Program-made: the position numbers and the translations under genes
Shown here: piece by piece, positions 1 through 11,841 of the stretch
Position numbering within the stretch: the stretch's first letter is position 1
Layout of the letters: each line of letters starts with the position of its first letter
The notes under the pieces: generated by a model
What the model saw: the letters and a program-made list of their open reading frames with translations, nothing else
What the model was told of the DNA's origin: nothing
Database searches by the model: none
NCBI GenBank assembly: GCA_028554645.1
Contig: JAQOOI010000016.1
Span: forward strand, 372,001-436,000
Direction of reading: 5' to 3'
Length of the DNA stretch: 64,000 bases
Source of the DNA: Omphalotus guepiniiformis
Lineage: Eukaryota; Basidiomycota; Agaricomycetes; Agaricales; Omphalotaceae

Positions 1-116
1 GGTTCGGGCTTGTCGTGGCATTTGCCGGGCTACCGGTGATCCGGCTATTCTTTACCGAATTACTCCGGCGACAGTGCGATGAAGCTCTGCATGGTCTGTA
101 TACTTCAACGTTCATC

Positions 117-1306
117 ATGGCCCCAGTTGCTCACGTAGCAGTTATTGCGGATTCAACTTCAGTATTCAAAGAGGACATTTTCAAAGGGAAAGTGTTGTTC
201 TGTACTGGTGGAGGTTCAGGAATATGTCGAGCAATGACCGAGGCAGTCGTGCGTTCTTGTCTTTTGTTTACCGGAATTGAACGCGCAGTTCACATCGAAA
301 GACTCGTCTAGATGCGCCATGGTGCTGACGCAGTCATCCTTGGACGAAAGTTTGTTACCACAAGGACCTTTTTTCTTCCACCATCTCGCGATTCTCACAA
401 GCGCTTTTTGTCTCCTTAGGATTGATCGTCTGACGCAGACAGCCAAGGAGCTCTCAGAAGCCACAGGTCGAACGTGTATTTCTGCGCAGGCAGACGTGAG
501 GCAGCCCAAGACTCTGAAAGACGCAGTTGAGAAAACGATCGAGAAGTTTGGAAGGATTGACTTCGTGATATGTGGTACGACTTCCATTGTCTTTTCTCAG
601 ACAAAACCTTTCCTATGACAAAAAAAATTTACAGGTGCCGCCGGAAATTTCCTTGCGCCAATTTCGCTTCTTTCAGAGAATGCTTTCAAGACGGTTATGG
701 AGATTGACACTGTACGACGGTGTTCCACTACCCCACTTTTGTTCACCATGTTTAAAATCTTCTTTTTTTTCGTCCTGTAGCTCGGAACTTTTAACACTAT
801 TAAAGCAACTCTTCCACATATTCGTGCATCGAAAGGATCTTATATTCATGTTAGCGCAACTCTTCACTACAATGGTGGGTTTTTTATGTTGAGATAATTC
901 GCTCTCAAGCTCACGTTCTTTCACAGGTACACCTTACCAAGTGCACGTTTCCGCAGCCAAAGGAGCTGTCGACAAATTATCGAATGTTCTCGCCGTTGAG
1001 GAGGGTCCTCACGGTGTACGATCCAATGTCATTGCTCCTGGTCCCATAGCTGGTACCGAAGGAATGGATAGGTTAACAAATCACCGCGACCCAAGATCAT
1101 TCTACGGACCATCCGGTCGAGTGGGTGATGTCAAGGATATTGCTAATGCCACCATATTTCTGTTCAGTGATGCAGCTTCGTATATCACCGGCCAGGTACT
1201 TCCTGTTGACGGTGGATACGAGCATCTTAGAACAAGCCAATTACCTTACCCACAATCTGTTCTCGACCCTGCCAGTGTGCAGACGATGATTAAAGGTAGA
1301 CTTTAA
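117..1306 (+). CDS. SPS19: Peroxisomal 2,4-dienoyl-CoA reductase (SDR family)
   Basis: This short-chain dehydrogenase/reductase should reduce 2,4-dienoyl-CoA esters with NADPH, an auxiliary step of peroxisomal beta-oxidation of unsaturated fatty acids. Six exons read as one protein: 117-248, 312-349, 420-574, 635-711, 781-874 and 927-1306. The N-terminal glycine-rich cofactor loop reads TGGGSGI. The family block GAAGNFLAPISLLSENAFKT follows, then a C-terminal part with SAAKGAVDKLSNVLAVE and an APGPI motif. As known for DECR2/Sps19 enzymes, the usual SDR Tyr-x-x-x-Lys is not obvious around SAAK. The protein ends in GRL, a weak variant of a PTS1 peroxisomal signal (SKL type). The ATG at 117 was chosen because it is the first Met before the Rossmann strand. 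Family assignment is strong; peroxisomal location is inferred. Confidence 0.9.
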
Positions 1307-4300
1307 GTTAGCTACTGGCGTGTATTTTCCCCCTTGAATATTGTCTTCTCACTTTGTCCTTGTGCTCAAGCTTGATATAGGATCCGAAATTGGATGAGAA
1401 AGTATATTTACACCCCCACGCCGACTTTTGAGAGCATATTCAAATTTCGGGATCTATATTTCTAAGGCTACGATTCCCTCAGAAACGAGGCCTTCATATG
1501 GGAATTTGTATGTCAGTAGACGCAGGTTCACTCGTCGCCCTCTCGATCGAGATCTGCTCTCGCCCCGACGATTCACTTCGGAAACACACTTCGGAGTGCA
1601 AAATACGGGTTGATGCCCCACGGGGTAGAACCCAATGAATTGGAGAAGGTAGATCGATCCGCTTTGTATTTCCCTCTTCAATTCAAGAAATTGAATATAA
1701 CATGCCACCTGGAATTATATTGATCCCTAAAAAACAATTTCGCGGATTTGAAATTGATTCTACAAGGTCAAAGCGTGTGGGACTCCAGATCTCGGGGGAG
1801 AATTTCTATGAGTTTGGAGTTTGTTGTTTAAGAACTTGAGTGAAAGGTGTACATATCAGCACTCTGCAGATGCTTGAGGATGGATTTTCCACGAATTAAT
1901 CCCAATTATCACGAACTCTGGACGTTTTAGAAGATCAGAATGAGAACTTCCAAGTCTGACTCTCTCATGGAGCATCAAAAAGAATGCAATCATGATCGTA
2001 CCGGGAGCGAGATGCTTGAAGTCTCGATATTTCTCCGTGGCGCAAAGACTCGGGATTCGACAACCAGTCATCGTGGCATGTTACTAGACACCGTACCTTG
2101 CGAGTGCATTGAGTTGAATTACGGCGCTGATGTGTTGTCGTTGCTTCGTACAGCACGTACAACATGCAAGGAGTAATGTCGGACGAAGAATATCTTCTCC
2201 GAAAATCCCAGAGAAAAGATTTTTGGTAAGAGGAACAAACACTAGTGCCTCTTCTTTCGTGAATTGAGTCCGACATTTGGCCGTGAGTTCCATATACGGC
2301 AAACCTATGAAGCCTAAAGGCAGTTCTATGTTGAAAGAGAAACTAAGTTCAATCCGACTCGCTCTTGTGAGGTTATGACTTCGACACTGAGCGCAATCAG
2401 CACGTCAAGAAGGCGTTTTGAAGCGGAGAACTTGAATAAGGGAAAGGGGTCGGACAAACCTCGATTTTGAGAAGAATGATCAAAAGACAAAAATGGGTTG
2501 CATGGACATACTCTGTCTGTCGACAACCTCCAAAATTCCAGAGGGATTTGACGACCTTGGTCGTGTGTTATTGCTCATCGATCTTCTAAGTAGATGGCGG
2601 CCGCCACTGGCAGTGGGAAAGATATACCTACGATGGTCTGGGCACTACGACAAGATTTGTTTCTTCAGCTGTTTTTCTAGATGTTTGTCTCATGAGATAT
2701 AGCAGCTGAAGAAGTGGACCAAAGGGAAAAATGATACGTACCATCTCAGGAGACTCGACCAACCGGCGGAAACGAATCATGAGCTTGGGTTCACTCGGCA
2801 CGACGTTCACTGGTTCAAGCGATAGAAGGGCTAAGAATTTCCAAGTTCCGGCGCAAGAACAACGCGAAACTGCCGTTCACCTGGAAGGAGCGACGTTGCA
2901 GATAGGGCTAGGAATAGCTCCATCTTTCCTATTCGTCCGTACAACCCATTTCCGCTTCGATTTTGCAGGCAGGAACGCTTAGTCGTCGAAATTTCGCCGA
3001 CGCAGCCGGTCGAATTAGTGGCGGCTGCATGGCTTGCAAGGGCAGGTCTCATGAAAACGAGGCATATAGTGTCCATGGTGGGTCGGGTGATTAGAGCGGA
3101 ATAGAGCCAGCAGAGGTATAACCGGGAGAGAAGGACGTCTAAAGATCCGAGAAGCAGAGCACAAAAGTAGGGCTGCTTTGTGTTCTGAGAGTCTTTCATT
3201 CATATCCCAACTTGTATTGGCACTCGTGAGTCGGCGCCGTGAGCATCGCGTGGACAGCAGGAAGCTAGCGAGTGAGTGACGAAGACGGCCTCAATGCAGT
3301 TGAGATTCAAAATTTGACTGTTTCTAGTCTGACATCTTCTCGAAAGAAATCTGTAGCCAAAAATCGACTTCCGGCTCCAAAACTTCTGTCGTAAACAATG
3401 TCAATCTTTCAAGGGAAGGGATGCGTCAAGTTGAACAGTTCACTTCACTATAGCCGTAACTGTCTGCACAGGCGCTCGAACGTATGCTGTCCTCCGTGCC
3501 TCCCGAAGGCGGCGATTTCAGTCCGAGAAGATAAAACCGTCAGTAACTCAGGTCCTACCGAGATTACTAAGAGAAATGGAAATTCCTTGGGGTTGATTCC
3601 AGAAGGAAAAGAGCTGGATGCGGCGGTAGGACTAACGGCGATTCAGACGTGACATTCAGGCGAGACGGCATTACGTCCAGCCAAATTCGTGTTAACTAGA
3701 TTAAGGCATCATAAGCATTAGGACTATGAGATGAGAAAATATCACGACACAGCAATCAGTCCCTACCCTCAATGATACCGCATAAAGACAACAACAGATC
3801 TTGTGATCACACAGCGGCGGAAATCCAGGCGAAAATTCGTTGAGGGCCACTGCCTACATTCAACGATTCCCCCCTGGTGCGGATTGTCCCGACGCGAACG
3901 AAAGAGAAGAACCCGAGCTAATCAGGCCGAATACGTTCTCGTGTAAGCGAGCCACACAAACACCTGCAGTCAGAAGGCCTCGTGTCCTCGAGACTCGAAG
4001 GAAAAAAACATCCCAGGAGTCGGAATATGTGGCATTGACGCATTTGACCTGGGAAAGGTCCGTTATACTGGAATGAACCAGCTTCGAAAATCAGCTCGTT
4101 TAAGGGAACAAAACAGAGAAGATTCGCGATTCGAGGAGGCTTTTGAGAGCTCTAGGTCCTGTACTATGAGAAAAACTCGGTTCTTCTGGATGGATCATTG
4201 TCAGCTCAGACAACTCGTGACTGTGGACATACTCGCTATGACGGGGCAGTTACAGTGCGCTTCCCTATGCTTGAATGAACGGAGGAGTAAGTGTCGATCT

Positions 4301-4345
4301 CCTTTCAAACTCTCAGTCCATATTAAACTTTGTTTTCGAGGGCGG
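1307..4345. other. Long intergenic stretch, no supported gene
   Basis: About 3 kb without a convincing multi-exon gene. Short open frames occur on both strands but none shows a family motif. A minus-strand piece around 2740-2810 (reading VPSEPKLMIRFRRLVESPEM before a GTACGT donor) looks exon-like but could not be extended, so a decayed gene is possible. Confidence 0.5.
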
Positions 4346-4547
4346 TCGGTCATGAGGACAACTGCGAGGAGAATGAGTAGAAACATGAAGACGCAGCGAT
4401 ATGAAATATCAAGGAGTCTATTTGCGCAACGTGCTCCTACCGGCACTCGGTCATGAGGACAACTGCGAGGAGAATGAGTAGAAACATGAAGACGCAGCGA
4501 TATGAAATATCAAGGAGTCTATTTGCGCAACGTGCTCCTACCGGCAC
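4346..4547. repeat. 101-bp perfect tandem duplication
   Basis: The unit at 4346-4446, beginning TCGGTCATGAGGAC and ending CTACCGGCAC, is repeated directly at 4447-4547 with no visible difference. A diverged single copy lies at 6074-6159. Both sit just downstream of the 3' ends of the two F-box genes, so the unit belongs to the block that was duplicated with the gene. The perfect identity of the two adjacent copies indicates recent duplication. Confidence 0.9.
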
Positions 4548-4595
4548 TCTAGAACCCTGAATGAACAATTGATACAACCTCTACAGGACGCAAAT

Positions 4596-5866
4596 TTACG
4601 GGGGCAGCATATACTCGAAGTCCTCCGAGTCCCGAATGATTTGCAGCACCCCCATCTTCTTCGTCTCGGGCAGGGCTGCACCAAGTCCCTGCTCAGTCGT
4701 ATCCTTTATTACCTGGGATCGGAAGCTACGCAGCTCTATTCGAATACTCCTGATAGAAGGTAGAGCCTGCACGAGCTCTACGAGCACATGATCCATTTCT
4801 GAATTTTCCACGATTTCAACACAGCCTTCGCCGAGAACAATGACCAAGTCCCGAAGTGCGTTGAAGGGATGTGCTGTAATCACATAATGGAGGAAGTGCA
4901 TCAGGTTATTTACACAGTGCGGAGAGTCTTGGCAGTACATAGTAAACTGGATCAGGTTGGGAATCAGATCGAGTGTAGTAAACTCCTCCGGGGTAAGAGG
5001 GCGGGAAGGAGTGAGAAGCCCTGACATCCATTCTGAATTGACACAATTGCAATACCAGGACCTTTGATCAACTACTGAACATTAAAGTCCAAAGAACTTT
5101 GACTTACCGTAGTCTTGACGGACCGGCATCTGAAATCTACGAACAGATGCCCCACACACCACTAGATGCTGACGGATGTCACTAATACACGAGTCAAGGG
5201 CACCAAACTCCTCAACATGACTAATATCAAAGAGGGAATTGGGTTGGAGGTAAAGAGCTTCGTCGGTTTCGTCACTTATATTAGAGCTGCAATATAGTGT
5301 TTTGACTGGAAACCTAAGATTTGAAGAAGATTGCAGACAGTTCTGCTCAGGGTCATATCAGCTGAAGGTGATTTCAGATATAGATGGCCTGAATGTATTC
5401 TAGGGCAAGGATTCCGCGGATCGAGTAGACTTTGGAGGCATCCGACCAGCTGATTTAATGAATTATCTGCAAAATCGGTCAGTTCCAAGACTTTCAATCC
5501 AGAAAGAGGTTTAGGGAGCGGCCGAAGTAGGACATTGAGTTGCTCGAAATCGGCATCGTTGCCAATAGATAAGAAGTGTATCAGGGAAGTAATATGATCA
5601 GAGAGAATGACAAGCTGCCAGTTCTCTGGTGTAACTTGAGTTCGTAAACCGCGAGTAGGTCTAGGTTGAGAATATCGAGGTCTATGCTCTGCAGAATTGG
5701 CAACAATCACAGAATGAAACAGGTGCGAACGGCTCCGCTGGAGCCATGAATGAGCTACGAGGCAACATTGCTTCAGATGGGATGGCGAGTCCCCTAGATA
5801 GTCTATAAAGATGTGATGAGTTTCAGCAGGGAAAGCGGTAGCAGCAGAGAGAGCAGTAGCAGACAT
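4596..5866 (-). pseudogene. F-box protein, tandem copy A, frameshifted
   Basis: F-box proteins are substrate adaptors of SCF ubiquitin ligases. The N-terminus carries an F-box-like block typical of Agaricomycetes: FPAETHHIFIDYLGDSPSHL, then KQCCLVAHSWLQRSRSHLFHS. Start taken at 5866 (MSATALS), matching copy B. Around 5310-5330 copy A has one base fewer than copy B in an otherwise aligned stretch, which puts the first exon into a stop at 5276. Reading past that point in the other frame recovers a sequence matching copy B (ALYLQPNSLFDISHVEEFG). It then reaches a GTAAGT donor near 5106 and a last exon ending at 4596. The lost base makes copy A look non-functional, unless it is a sequencing error. 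No substrate-binding repeats are recognisable. Confidence 0.75.
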
Positions 5867-6073
5867 GGTTCGTTCTATCAAGAAGTTGGGCGACAGGATA
5901 CTATTTGGCCTTATTTGAATTTCTGGCACCACACTTGCATTCACGTGAGCATGGAATCTCGTGAATATAACGTGAGCGTCTCAGACGCTAAGCCAACTGG
6001 CAGACGCTGCGGTGCTTCATACAGTCAAACATAAAGACCTCGATGAATCCATCTGGCTCTTCTCTTTCTTGAA

Positions 6074-6206
6074 GCGAGGAGAATGAGGAGAAACATCAAG
6101 ACACAGCAATATGAAAAATCAAGAATGTCTATTTGCGCAATGTGCTCCTACCGGCACTCGAACGAACATTTGATGCAACCTCTACAGAACGCAACCTCTA
6201 CAGGAC
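6074..6206. repeat. Diverged copy of the 101-bp unit plus a 16-bp direct duplication
   Basis: 6074-6159 is a substituted copy of the tandem unit at 4346-4547 (shared GCGAGGAGAATGA start and CTACCGGCACTC end). It is followed at 6175-6190 and 6191-6206 by two 16-bp direct repeats, GCAACCTCTACAGAAC and GCAACCTCTACAGGAC. The same region after copy A has a single version. It marks the junction of the duplicated F-box units. Confidence 0.8.
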
Positions 6207-6227
6207 GCAAACTTACGGGGGCAACAC

Positions 6228-7452
6228 CTATTCGCAGCCCTCCCGACTAATTTGCAGCACCCCCGTCTCCTTCGTCCCGGGCAGGGCTGCATTTAGTCCC
6301 TTTTTAGTCGTCATATATTTCAGTTTCCGAAATCGGCTACTCAGCTCCATTCGAATACTCTTGATAGAAGGTAGAGCCTGTACGAGCTCTACGAGCACAT
6401 GATCCATTTCTGAATTTTCCATGATTTCAACACAACCTTCGCCGAGAACAATGACCAAGTCCTGAAGCGCGAAAGGACGTGCTCTAATCACATAATGGAG
6501 GAAAGGTTTCAGGATATACAAACTGTCGGGAGAATCTTGGCAGCGCGCAGTAAGCTGGATTAGGTTGGGCACCAGGTCGAGTATAGCAATCTCCTCCGTC
6601 GAAGGCTCTAAAAATGGGTAACACGTCCGCAACCAGAAACTTTGATCAACTTTTTGAGAATTACAATCCAAAGAACTTTGACTTACGACGTCTTTGACGG
6701 ACCGTCATTTCAAACTTACGAACAGATTCTCCACACACCACCAGATGCCGACGGATGTCAGGCAGAAAAAAGGAGAGGGCACCAAACTCCTCCACGTTAC
6801 TGATATCAAAGAGGGAATTGGGCTGAAGGTAAAGAGCTTCCTCGATCCCGTTCAAATTATTGCCGCTATATAGTGCTTTGATTGGAAATCTACCATTTTG
6901 AGAAGGATTCTGGGTAGCTGTGCTCAGCGTTATATCAACTGAAGGTCGTGCTCGTAGGCGTAAGGCTAGATGCGCTGAATTTATTCTAGGGCAAGGATTC
7001 CGCGGATCGAGTAGACTTTGGAGGAATCTGACTAGCTGAGTAATGGATTTTGGTGCAATACTGAACAGTTCCAAGAATTCCAGCCCAGAAAGAGGTTTAG
7101 GGAGCGGCTGAAGTAGGGTATCGATTTGCGCGAAATCAGCGTCGTAGCCAATAGATAAGAATTGTATCAGGGAAGAAATATGATCAGAGAGAATGACAAG
7201 CTGCCAGTTCTCCGGTGTAACTCGAGTTCGTAAACCGTGAGCAGGTATATGTTGCCAATAAGAAAACTGAAAAGTCTTATTATTGGCAACAATCACGGAA
7301 TGAAATAGGTGCGACCGGCTCCGCTGAAGCCATGAATGAGCTACAAGGCAACATTGCTTGAGATCTGATGGCGAATCCCATAGATAATCTATTAAGGTAT
7401 GATAGATTTCAGAAGGGAAAGCGGCAGCAGCAGATAGAGCAGTAGGAGACAT
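6228..7452 (-). CDS. F-box protein, tandem copy B
   Basis: Intact paralogue of the frameshifted gene at 4596-5866. Exon 1 runs from ATG 7452 (MSPTALSAAAAFPSE) to a GTAAGT donor near 6687, and exon 2 from a TTTTTAG acceptor near 6611 to the stop at 6228. The join keeps the frame (QRRQPSTEEIAILDLVPN). The F-box occupies roughly residues 10-60, with the LVAHSWLQRSRSHLF segment. The rest (about 340 residues) is leucine-rich but without clear repeats, as usual for large lineage-specific F-box families of mushrooms. The protein should recruit unknown targets to an SCF ubiquitin ligase. The pair arose by tandem duplication of a unit of about 1.5 kb. Confidence 0.8.
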
Positions 7453-7695
7453 CGAAGTTCTGAAGCTAGAGCCTAGACTCTAGTGGCCCAAGTTAACGCA
7501 AGTAATTGTTTGGCTTTATTTACATTAGTACACAAAAAAAACAAGCGAGAGTAATGATATTACACGAGAGTGGAATTATCTTTTTCATTGGTAATTGTTA
7601 GACCTGGACAACAAAAAAATAAATCTGGCTAGTGTTGCACGAAACAATGCTGAGCAATAAAACAGGTCCACAATCTGATTGTCCATACCCGGCAT

Positions 7696-9295
7696 TCAAG
7701 CGAAACAGACTCCCACCAATATGAAACCTATTACACCGGAGAGAGAAGTAACCATTGCTTTAACCGATGTCAAAGCCAGAGCACCGTTACTTAAAACTCC
7801 TGCAGATGCGCTACTATCAGAGCTAGTAGAAGTAGGTGCGCCAACAGCGCCAGTCTCAGTTGTCTGCGACGCAGCAGTAGAAGTGGCTGACTCATATCTA
7901 AACAGCAGTATGATGAGCAGATGTACCAAATATATATCATATACTCTATACTCACGCAGAGGAGGCAGCTGATGGATCAGTGTCTAAGTTGATGAAGGCA
8001 TGATCGATGGCATGGACGACACTGTTGTTCGTGAGGATATCCGAGTGGGTCACCATCGCGGTAGTGTTCCCGTTGGTAACAAACGTTCCAGAAGAATTCG
8101 TAACAACCTGTAACGGTTCTCCTGAAGCCGAGGTAAAGGTCCCGCCTGACGCAAGCTCAGATGAGTACACCGATGTGCCGTTAATTATCTGCAAAAGTTG
8201 ACATGAATACAGCGCCGGCAAAGATTTCAAAATGGCAACGTACGTGGTTCATCAGGAGAATTTCTAACGCCGTCGTATTGCTTCCCAAAAAGCCGAACGA
8301 GCTTTCAGTAGCTTGTATGGCCTGGTCGTTGGGAGCGAACAACGTGAACCCATGTTGTGCTTCAAGAATAGTCGCAAGAGACTGATTTTGACCATTGACT
8401 GGTATCTGGGTGTTATTGAGGAAAGTAGACAGAGTGCTCAAGCTAGAATTTTGATTGAAGTTCGGGTCCGTCAGGACCGCCGAGAGACTTGGTGGGATAC
8501 TGAGAACGCTAGAAATGATGTTGACACGAATACCAGTTCCCTCGATTCGGGTGGAGTTGGTTACCGTGACATTTCCGCTACGATCACGAAGAAGATGAGT
8601 GAGACCCTCCACAAGGCGTGTAAGAATACAAACGGTTGATTGAGGACCTGGATATCGCTTCCATTCCTGGTCCAGACGAGAACCTGGGCTTTCCCGCCCT
8701 CTAAATTCACATACTGCGAGTTATTTAGGAACGAGCGACCGATCGTAACGTTCGGGTACGACTGGGCTTGCAGCGAGGCTCCACTACTGTCGTCCGTAGA
8801 AAAGTTTCCATTGTAAAGATGGTAGGCGAGGGTATTCGCAACCAAGTCGGGATCCGATGTGAAATTGGACGCTACTTGAGAGACTACAGAATTCTCGTCA
8901 GTAAAATGAGACAAAAAAACTGCGGAAGACAGTACGCCGACGGATAGTGCGGAAACGGTGTGGGGGGCTGTGACCTCTTTGATATAGTAGGAAATGAAGT
9001 ACTCCACCGAATGCGCAGCAGCGCCAAGGTGGGCGAAGATCCCAAGGAAAGACAAAAGAAAAAACGCGAAAAACTCACAAGCTTGATCACTGGGAGCAAA
9101 TATGGCGTAATGTCCCCCGCTCGTCAACGCCGTAACAATTTCTTGCCCAACTGTCGTCTGGTTCAAGTTCATGACCAACCCGGCAAGCGTAGTGAGCCCA
9201 GACGCATTGAACGCTTGTAACAACCCATTCAGATCGACCTGGGCTAGAGAAACGCGAGCAAATGCTGCAATAAGAGCAAAATTATAGAAACGCAT
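7696..9295 (-). CDS. Secreted GPI-anchored fasciclin (FAS1) protein with two FAS1 domains
   Basis: FAS1 domains mediate adhesion at the fungal cell surface. Start at 9295 gives a signal peptide (MRFYNFALIAAFARVSLAQ). Exons end or begin at GT/AG sites near 9080, 8883, 8650, 8580, 8232 and 8180, and at about 7970 and 7908. The join at 9080/8883 gives the FAS1 motif FAPSDQAFSQVASNF. Domain 1 covers about residues 25-185 and domain 2 about residues 190-370, with a second FAPNDQAIQA motif and a late HAIDHAFINLD block. Many N-glycosylation sequons (NQT, NFT, NVT, NNT) are present. The tail is Ser/Thr-rich and ends in a hydrophobic segment (SGVIGFILVGVCFA), as expected of a GPI-anchor signal. Exact limits of the middle exons are approximate; the family call is strong. 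Confidence 0.88.
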
Positions 9296-9356
9296 AGCTG
9301 AACAAAATCGGGAGATGATGATGGTGCAAGCGCGGCCTAAGCTTGCTAATGAGAGC

Positions 9357-9366
9357 CTTTATATAT
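9357..9366 (-). promoter_or_regulatory. TATA box of the FAS1 gene
   Basis: On the minus strand the sequence reads TATATAAAGG about 62 bases before the FAS1 start codon at 9295, a normal spacing for a fungal TATA element with a short leader. Inferred from sequence and position only. Confidence 0.55.
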
Positions 9367-9456
9367 TGGGAGATGAGATGGAGAAGGAAACAGGCGTAAA
9401 TATGAAGTAATGCAGTCATTTGTTGTCTCAGTAAATCGAATGGGATAGTCGGGATG

Positions 9457-10340
9457 ATGTAGAGCATCGGATGTATATGCACGTGCGATTCATGTGATCG
9501 CGACACACCCCGTCTGCATCTAGAATTGAGGGAGGTTAGGGAAAAGCGATGACAACTGTAGGTTCAACAAACTTACTCAGTAAACCCTCTCAAACCACAC
9601 CTCAGCCCGATCCTTCTTCGACTCCCCTTGCGGGCCTGCTACACCTACACTGGGGCCCCAAACTCCTGTTAATCCAAACCCCTCAACATCCTCTCCCCCA
9701 TCTGTAGCATTCACAACCGAAAATTCCGCAGTAATCACATCCAACTTCGTTCCCTCGAACGTCCAATACGAATCCTTGGAGTTGTACTCTGGCTATACAA
9801 AAAGCCGGAAGCAAGTCAGTCGGGGGACGAGTTGAGCGGGAGGTGACTAACCATGCTTGTCAACGCTGAGACATTGAACAGATCTCCGGTAAAATGTTCA
9901 AGCCGTACATGCGTCACCCCAACTTTCTCGATTCGAGCGATGAGAGTGGGTACGGAGTTATTTACCGCGCCAGGTAGCAGGGTGGGTAGATCTTTTACGA
10001 GGGATTTACATTCGAGCGATGCAGCGGCAGACGCGGACGGCACATCAACATTGATGAGGCATAGTTCGAACGTCCCATAGCCGTCACTATGGTAAACCCC
10101 TGCTACAGCAGCGAGTGGAAACGGAAGGTGGAATCGGATTGGTCGGACGAGGGAGAAGTGCTGCGCGGGCTGCCGTCAGAGAGATATTGCTGAGATGCAT
10201 CCACCTTTAACATAAACGAAGAGATCCTCAATGAAAAGCGGAAGGCAGTCGCAAAGTGAGCACAACCTTGTATTCCAATCAATCGGCTCCAAACGTAAAA
10301 TCTCATCTACAATACGCCATTTAACTGAATCCACGAACGC
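9457..10340. repeat. Segmental duplication arm 1 (pairs with 13602-14476)
   Basis: From the shared AGAGCATCGGATGTATATGC start to the TTTAACTG end, this block is nearly identical to 13602-14476, differing at a few percent of positions and by small indels. It contains the 3' exons of the serine-hydrolase gene plus about 120 bases of 3' flank. Outside the block the two loci are clearly more diverged, so the block was copied or converted more recently than the original gene duplication. Confidence 0.9.
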
Positions 10341-10885
10341 GGCCCCTCTGTGGGAGTCCACGACGGACATTCTGGCAAAAGCGAAAGGACCATACACATC
10401 AGGTTGTTGTACTGCCACATCTCTTGAATGCTGGCGAAAAACTTGAAGTATTTCATCCTTGAGAACTAATCTGAATTTTAATAAGGTGGCATAGGACTTG
10501 CATAAATACAGCACGCACCACAAAGGTATGGTTTTCTTTTGCATCGAGTATTCTATTATGACGAGGTGTGCCTGTACGGTGGCTCGTGAGGTTCACGAAT
10601 GTATTCTCCGAGGTAGCGAGAGGATCCGCAAGTTCCTTTTCAGAATATATATAGTCTTGATTGTCGTGTCCTAAACCATCCTCGGCGACAGGCTATTGTT
10701 CGAATCGCAAGATATCACATCATATAGCTAGAAAGAATTTCATGAAGTGGTTGCACATGTTAACGCAAGCGCACAGCTTACTCACTTCCGAGTAAAAACC
10801 AATAGCAAACAGCGTATATCTTCGGTGACCAAAGTTCCATCTGCTTTCGCCCGGGCCTTCCCGTAGCCACAAATCAGGTCCAGCC
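9577..10885 (-). pseudogene. Decayed serine hydrolase (class C beta-lactamase-like), deleted copy
   Basis: This is a broken duplicate of the gene at 13717-16088. The 3' exons (stop at 9577-9579, then the exon at 9816-10043 and beyond) match almost perfectly. The region equivalent to 14478-15335 is missing, so the exons carrying the HGGSTPG motif are gone. The nucleophile motif GSNSK of the intact gene reads GFYSE here, losing the catalytic Ser-x-x-Lys. An extra base near 10122 breaks the 3' exon frame. Homology fades at about 10885, before the start of the intact gene is reached. The YNN motif (QYNNL) is still readable near 10410. No functional product is expected. Confidence 0.88.
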
Positions 10886-11841
10886 CCCTTCGAAGTTGGA
10901 TCCGAGGCACCAGCAGAGATTGGTAAAAGGAACAAAAGGAACAACCTCCACCAAGTTTTGAAGCTTGACAAGTTTGGTGGTAAACCGGTAGAGACATTGG
11001 GTAAAGTTGACAACTCTAGTATCTGAGAAACATCATCCAGCTCGGACCTTGGTCGACATCTTGGTCATTTGTCTCGGAGAAATAGAGCGTCAGATCGTTG
11101 CTGCTCTAGCAGAAGGTGACGAGATAGATAAGCTGCGAATGTCCGTGGACGTGGTGAAAAGGATGAAGCTGGTGCAAGTAATCGGCATATTCAAATTGGC
11201 AACAAAGGCACGAATGAGTCATTCGTGCCGATATGCCGACATAAAATTGAACATGCCTCCATAAATAAACATCTTTTCTCCACTCCATCTCTACGATTCC
11301 AGTTCGCAGGGCGAAAAAGACAAAGAAAAAGAGCCTCAACTGTACGATATCAGTCTGATCTTGTCTGATGACTCAACTGATACTGTATCTATTCTTCATG
11401 AAAGTTTATCGTTGTCCACTCTTACCAGCTCTTACCTTATCTTACACTTATGCTAGCCGTTTTCATGTAGCTTCAACTGGCAATTTGCTTAGTTCGAGAA
11501 CGAAGAATACTTTCTTGCTTACTTATAATGAGCCTAGACTTCGATTGTCAAGGTTGCCGTCAAGGAACGAGGTCATCTCAAGGCATGATTTCATTCTTAA
11601 AGGAAGACACCTCTCACAAACCCCAAACGCAGACAAATGGCATCTCTTAATGATTCCCTATCTATTCCAAGTGTAATCTACCACTTCATCAATTGTCGTA
11701 TTGCTTGCTTTTCTTACATTCATCATACTTATAATCTTGCACATCGCGGTGGTGCCATGGGGGTTAATATATGCAACAAAAGGAATCATTGAAGAGTCAA
11801 CTCGCCAGCTCATCTTGTGTTTGTGTTTTTTCATCCCTCAG
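10886..11841. other. Intergenic region upstream of TauD copy 1
   Basis: No gene recognised. Short open frames at 11007-11264 and 11368-11676 lack motifs and splice continuity. The 3' half is the presumed promoter of the dioxygenase starting at 11842. No clear TATA element was found at the expected distance. Confidence 0.45.

Noticed and set aside
2990..3060. Zn2Cys6 transcription factor remnant (plus strand GCMACKGRSHE)
   Set aside because: Only two cysteines with the right spacing and no continuing basic region or further motif.
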